NCBI GenBank assembly: GCA_031265715.1
Contig: JAISCG010000162.1
Coordinates: forward strand, 1-10,168
Reading direction: 5' to 3'
DNA: 10,168 nt
Source: Holosporaceae bacterium
GTDB taxonomy: Bacteria; Pseudomonadota; Alphaproteobacteria; UBA3830
The notes under the pieces were generated by a model. The model made no database searches, had not been told where the DNA came from, and saw nothing but the letters and a program-made list of their open reading frames with translations. Position numbers and translations under genes: made by a program. Of the stretch, positions 6,596 through 10,168 are shown in pieces (position 1 is the first letter of the stretch; each line of letters starts with the position of its first letter).

Positions 6596-7447
6596 ATGAA
6601 TTGGCTTACCAATTTCGTCAGGCCGAAAATTCGCGCGCTGGTCGGAAATAACGTCCCCGATAATTTGTGGGAAAAATGTCCGGAATGCGAGCAGATGATT
6701 TTTTACAAAGAACTGACCGAGAATCTGCGCGTCTGCCCGCACTGTAACAATCATCTGAGATGGGGAGTAAAAGAGAGAATCGAAAATTTGTTCGATTCCG
6801 GAGAATTTACAAGAATAAAGTACGAATCGCGTTTGCAGGATCCACTGAAATTCAAGGACAATAAACGGTATGCGGATCGTCTCAAATCATCTCGCGAAAA
6901 AACCGAAGAGGACGACGCCCTCATCATCGGCCACGGTCGCATCGACGGACATAAAACCGTTGCGGTATTTTTCGATTTCAATTTTATGGGCGGATCGATG
7001 GGAACTGCCGTCGGAGAAGCTTTTATTTCCGCGGCCGATTTTGCCGTTTCCAAAGGATATTCGTTTCTGGCCATCCCCTGTTCCGGCGGAGCACGAATGC
7101 AAGAGGGAATTTTTTCGCTCATGCAGATGCCGAGAACGGTTGTCGCCGTGAACAAAATAAAAGAGGCGGAGCTTCCCTACCTGGTGCTGCTGACAAATCC
7201 GACGACGGGAGGCGTGTCTGCGTCTTTTGCGATGCTCGGCGATATTCACATAGCCGAACCGGGAGCCGTTATCGCTTTCACCGGACAAAGAGTGATAGAG
7301 GGAACCATTCGCGAAAAACTTCCAGCCGGGTTTCAAAAATCCGAGTATCTGCTCGAGCACGGAATGGTCGACATGGTCGTTCATCGAAAAGATCTGAAGA
7401 ATACGATTTCAAAAATTATCGGAATTCTCACCCACAAAAAGTATTAA
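6596..7447 (+). CDS. accD: Acetyl-CoA carboxylase carboxyltransferase subunit beta
   Basis: This 283-aa subunit forms, with AccA, the carboxyltransferase that moves the carboxyl group from biotin-BCCP to acetyl-CoA, making malonyl-CoA for fatty-acid synthesis in the cytosol. An N-terminal zinc ribbon is present, with Cys28-x2-Cys31 and Cys47-x2-Cys50. The crotonase-like core follows, with FMGGSMG at 130-136, SGGARMQEG at 163-171 and PTTGGVSASFAMLGD at 202-216. GQRVIEGT at 230-237 is also diagnostic. Length and motif order are normal and nothing is missing. The ATG is 3 bases after the ihfB stop. In many alphaproteobacteria the ihfB-accD interval holds lapA and trp genes, and folC follows accD. 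Neither is present here. Confidence 0.98.
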   Translation: MNWLTNFVRPKIRALVGNNVPDNLWEKCPECEQMIFYKELTENLRVCPHCNNHLRWGVKERIENLFDSGEFTRIKYESRLQDPLKFKDNKRYADRLKSSREKTEEDDALIIGHGRIDGHKTVAVFFDFNFMGGSMGTAVGEAFISAADFAVSKGYSFLAIPCSGGARMQEGIFSLMQMPRTVVAVNKIKEAELPYLVLLTNPTTGGVSASFAMLGDIHIAEPGAVIAFTGQRVIEGTIREKLPAGFQKSEYLLEHGMVDMVVHRKDLKNTISKIIGILTHKKY

Positions 7448-7462
7448 CGCGGAGTGTTTTTA

Positions 7463-8218
7463 ATGTTGAAAAAATGCAAAATATATTCAAAACAAGATTT
7501 CATCGAGCTCAGAAAAGCCGGCAAGCTGGCGGCTCATATTCTGGATTACATCACTCCGTTTGTTCAGAGCGGCGTCACGACCCTTGAGCTGGATCATCTT
7601 TGCAATGAGGAAATGCTGAAACATGAGGCAATCTCAGCCACTCTTGGCTACCACGGATATCCGAAATCAACCTGCATTTCGCCGAATAATGTGGTGTGTC
7701 ACGGAATCCCGTCGGAGCAAAAATTAAAAAACGGAGATATTTTAAACATTGACGTTACAGTAATACTTAACGGATGGTACGGCGATACAAGTCGCATGTA
7801 CGCCGTCGGAAAAATATCGGAAAAAGCGGAACAATTAATTAATGTGGCTCGGGAAGCAATGATGCTGGGCGTCAACGTCGTAAAACCGGGAATGTATCTC
7901 GGAGACGTCGGCTACACAATACAAAATTACGTCGAATCCAAAAAATTTTCGGTGGTGAGAGATTATTGCGGACACGGAATCGGCCGCGTTTTTCACGACG
8001 ACCCGTCCGTGCTGCATTTCGGAAAACCGAAAACCGGATTACTCCTCGAACCCGGACATGTGTTCACCGTCGAACCGATGGTAAATGCCGGGGGCTATCA
8101 GACAAAACTTCTCGCGGACGGTTGGACAGCCGTCACGGCCGATCGATCACTGTCGGCTCAATTTGAACACATGATCGGAGTCACGGAAGACGGCTGTGAA
8201 ATTTTTACTCTTTCGTAG
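7463..8218 (+). CDS. map: Methionine aminopeptidase, type I
   Basis: A 251-aa metallo-aminopeptidase that removes the initiator Met from nascent proteins after deformylation. It has the pita-bread fold, with all five metal ligands at the positions known from the E. coli enzyme: Asp97 (LNIDVTV), Asp108 (YGDTSR), His171 (CGHGIG), Glu204 (TVEPM) and Glu235 (FEHM). The catalytic-site His178 and the CHGIP histidine (residue 80) are also present. There is no N-terminal zinc-finger extension, so it is a short type Ia form. The start is set at ATG 7463 because GCGGAG (7449-7454) lies 8 bases upstream and this start reproduces the E. coli residue numbering. An in-frame GTG at 7454 would overlap that ribosome site. 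It follows accD by 15 bases as the last gene of the operon. Confidence 0.97.
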   Translation: MLKKCKIYSKQDFIELRKAGKLAAHILDYITPFVQSGVTTLELDHLCNEEMLKHEAISATLGYHGYPKSTCISPNNVVCHGIPSEQKLKNGDILNIDVTVILNGWYGDTSRMYAVGKISEKAEQLINVAREAMMLGVNVVKPGMYLGDVGYTIQNYVESKKFSVVRDYCGHGIGRVFHDDPSVLHFGKPKTGLLLEPGHVFTVEPMVNAGGYQTKLLADGWTAVTADRSLSAQFEHMIGVTEDGCEIFTLS

Positions 8219-8294
8219 AAAACAGACGCTGCTGACAAACGCGATTTTTTAGGAAACACACCTCGCAGGACCGCAGCGTACTTTGATGTATCCG
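8219..8294. other. Spacer between convergent genes with weak terminator potential
   Basis: map and the S9 peptidase gene end facing each other across 76 bases, so transcription from both sides should stop here. A perfect 7-bp inverted repeat, ACGCTGC at 8226-8232 and GCAGCGT at 8273-8279, encloses about 40 bases. A run of six T follows GCGA at 8245-8250. The stem loop is long and the T run lies inside it, so this is not a classic intrinsic terminator. Either termination is factor-dependent or the true structure is one I cannot fold by eye. Confidence 0.3.
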
Positions 8295-10168
8295 TTATAA
8301 TCCGAGTATTCCCTCCCCCTCCAAAATTTGATGGGAAGATCCGTCGAATTCTCCGGGATGAATCGGTTCGCTGCGTCCGCCCAAAATTTTCGCCAGAAAC
8401 ATTTCCGCCAAAGCTATGTAGGATTTGCGATTTTGTTCCCTTCGAAATCCGTGACCTTCGTCCGGATACAAAACGTACCCAACGGGCAATCCCTTGGCTT
8501 TCAGTGCCGCAACAATTTGATCGGCTTCTTTTTGATTTACGCGCGGGTCATTTTTTCCGTGAAAAACCAGCAACGGTTTTTTGATATCGTGCGCGCGGGT
8601 AACCGGCGAGTTTTCGGCAAGGCGTCGACGTCCCTCTTCGGTCCGGGGATCTCCCAAAAACCTGTACCACTCAATAAGTCCGAATTCCCAGTACTTCGGG
8701 AAGGTATTAAGTGTCGTCGTCCAATTCGACGGTCCGACCACGTCGACTCCGCAGCAAAAAACGTCCGGACTGAACGCCAGACCTGCAAGCGTGGAATATC
8801 CGCCGAAACTCCCGCCCATAATCGCGATGTGATTTTTATCCGCGATTTTATTTTCGATCACCCAATTGACGCCGTCCAGTATGTCATTGCGGATTTTATC
8901 GAGATTTCCGTCCGCAATGTTGATGAATTTTTTGCCGAATCCGGTTGATCCGCGATAATTTACCTGGAGAACGGAATATCCGCGATTCGCAAGCAGCTGA
9001 ATAGTCGGTTCGCAGTTGTCGCTGTCTCGTGCCCAGGGGCCGCCGTGAACGAATATCACCGATTTTCTCGGAGCAGCCGTTTCAAAATCCGCAGATTTCG
9101 TCAGATAACAGACCAAATTCTGTCCGTCCCGGGATTTTATTATGAAAGGCTCTTTTTTCTGCAATTTGTATTTATCAAGGGACGGCAGTGCGGAAAACAA
9201 AAATCTGAGGGAAATCGGCTCCCCGGTTTTTGCGTTTCTTCGATACAAATAATGCTTTCTGCAACAATCCGACGAGTAATAATTCACCAGCCAGACGTCG
9301 TCTCGGTCGTTTCGCGAAACGATTTGCAAATTTCGCCCGTTTGCGTGTTTTTTCAGATACGCGATATCCTTCGACACGGCTCCGTCAATGACGAAAACCT
9401 CCGGTTTCAGATAGTCTGCGATCGCATACTGCGGAATAAAATTATTCGGATCGCAATAAAAACTGTCGACGTCGGCCGAATCGTTTTCCGCCAAAATTTT
9501 TTCGGAATTGTCACGCAGATCGTAGGCCACAAGAACACGTCTGTCTCTGTTCAGCGACGTGAGAGCGTACACAACGTTGTTGTCCGCGCGGAAGTGGGTA
9601 AAAACAGTGAATTTTGCATCTTCAAACGGAATTTTTTTGAACAACTCCGCTTTTCCGTTTTTCAGGGAATAATACTCGCGATCGCCGGCGGCAAGATTTT
9701 TTGCGGCCACTCTCAAATTAAAGTCGTTATCAAAGACAAAATCAAAGTATTCGTCGGTGTTTCTGAAAATAAGATCGATTTTTCCGGTGATTATGTCGCC
9801 GCGATAAACGTCAAACCATTTCGGATCATTTTTGTTGGAGATGATCACAGCTTCCCGGGGATATTTTTTGCTCAGAACACCGATACTAGAATTCGCTTCA
9901 AACGGCGTAAGATCTTTGGAAGTTCCGGTTTTTATGTCCAGACAGATGACGTGATAATTTTCGTTGCCGTCCTTGTCTTGTTCGATCAAAATATGCTCGC
10001 CGGTGTGCATCCACACAAAATTGGAGTACTTCACATCAAACTTTCCCAGAAGATTTCCCGAAAGATCGTCTATGCGAAGTTCGACCTCGTGTCCTTTGCG
10101 CGCAAAATAGGCGATTTTATCGCCGGCGTGATTCAATTGAACGCCGAATTTTTCCGGATTGGACTGCA
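8295..10168 (-). CDS. S9-family (prolyl oligopeptidase-like) serine peptidase, N-terminus beyond right edge
   Basis: The frame is open to the right edge of the window, giving about 623 residues with the true start outside. The residue numbers here begin at the in-frame TTG at 10136; ten more codons precede it (QSNPEKFGVQ). The first 310 or so residues are a beta-propeller of WD-like blades (for example AGDKIAYFA, HTGEHILIEQD, RDRRVLVAYDLR) that screens substrates. The alpha/beta-hydrolase domain follows, with the oxyanion segment HGGPW at 364-368, the nucleophile Ser443 in GGSFGGY, Asp530 in GKNDPRV and His562 in DEGHGF. The triad is complete, so the enzyme should be active on short peptides; acylaminoacyl- or dipeptidyl-peptidase-like specificity cannot be separated by eye. 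A signal peptide, if any, would be in the missing part. It converges with map and is not part of either operon. Confidence 0.93.
   Translation of the reverse strand, partial: QSNPEKFGVQLNHAGDKIAYFARKGHEVELRIDDLSGNLLGKFDVKYSNFVWMHTGEHILIEQDKDGNENYHVICLDIKTGTSKDLTPFEANSSIGVLSKKYPREAVIISNKNDPKWFDVYRGDIITGKIDLIFRNTDEYFDFVFDNDFNLRVAAKNLAAGDREYYSLKNGKAELFKKIPFEDAKFTVFTHFRADNNVVYALTSLNRDRRVLVAYDLRDNSEKILAENDSADVDSFYCDPNNFIPQYAIADYLKPEVFVIDGAVSKDIAYLKKHANGRNLQIVSRNDRDDVWLVNYYSSDCCRKHYLYRRNAKTGEPISLRFLFSALPSLDKYKLQKKEPFIIKSRDGQNLVCYLTKSADFETAAPRKSVIFVHGGPWARDSDNCEPTIQLLANRGYSVLQVNYRGSTGFGKKFINIADGNLDKIRNDILDGVNWVIENKIADKNHIAIMGGSFGGYSTLAGLAFSPDVFCCGVDVVGPSNWTTTLNTFPKYWEFGLIEWYRFLGDPRTEEGRRRLAENSPVTRAHDIKKPLLVFHGKNDPRVNQKEADQIVAALKAKGLPVGYVLYPDEGHGFRREQNRKSYIALAEMFLAKILGGRSEPIHPGEFDGSSHQILEGEGILGL

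Noticed and set aside
7454..7462. GTG start for map, nine bases upstream
   Set aside because: The codon overlaps the GGAG that best serves as the ribosome site for the ATG at 7463, and E. coli residue numbering is reproduced by the later start.
8219..8294. Possible small RNA or tRNA in the 76-base convergent spacer
   Set aside because: No cloverleaf, no TTC loop and no conserved anticodon arm could be found. Only a weak inverted repeat is visible.
8328..8948. Plus-strand open frame of 206 codons
   Set aside because: Antisense to the catalytic domain of the S9 peptidase, whose triad is intact. There is no independent coding signal.
1..10168. Mobile element, CRISPR array, toxin-antitoxin or phage defence system
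   Set aside because: No transposase, repeat-spacer pattern, attachment site or nuclease-type gene is seen. All coding capacity is explained by conserved cellular genes.

Overview
The window looks like a piece of an alphaproteobacterial chromosome with moderately low GC, AT-rich codon use and very tight gene packing. Three things point to Alphaproteobacteria: ihfB sits directly before accD (a compressed version of the ihfB...accD neighbourhood of that class), the methyltransferase resembles a subfamily I know from alphaproteobacteria, and tamA-tamB are present. The tight packing, frequent non-AUG starts, poly-A/T tracts and a queuosine salvage pair (transporter plus tgt) would fit a reduced or host-associated lineage such as Holosporales/Rickettsiales-like bacteria. 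That placement is inference and not proven by the sequence.

Left block, minus strand (6204 down to 1): five genes read in one direction with almost no space between them. They are a class I SAM methyltransferase, a YhhQ/VUT-family queuosine-precursor transporter, tgt (tRNA-guanine transglycosylase), tamA (Omp85-family outer-membrane protein) and the N-terminal 576 codons of tamB, which runs off the left edge. Junctions are TAAATG, a 7-base gap, a 10-base or shorter overlap, and a stop/start overlap, so the block is very probably one operon. It joins queuosine tRNA modification (import of the precursor, then insertion at position 34) to the TamA-TamB envelope assembly module.

Middle block, plus strand (6299-8218): ihfB, accD and map form a second compact operon. 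It encodes a nucleoid/architectural DNA-binding subunit, the carboxyltransferase beta subunit of acetyl-CoA carboxylase and methionine aminopeptidase. The two blocks diverge from a region of about 94 bases (6205-6298) in which candidate promoters for both directions overlap at their -10 elements.

Right block, minus strand (8295-10168): a prolyl-oligopeptidase (S9) family serine peptidase whose N-terminus lies beyond the right edge. It converges on map across a 76-base spacer with only weak hairpin potential.

No tRNA, rRNA, CRISPR array, insertion sequence or phage gene was seen. The gene content is mostly conserved housekeeping. The most interesting points are the apparent eukaryote-like glycine in the TGT substrate pocket, the coupling of queuosine salvage with tamAB, and the shared divergent promoter.
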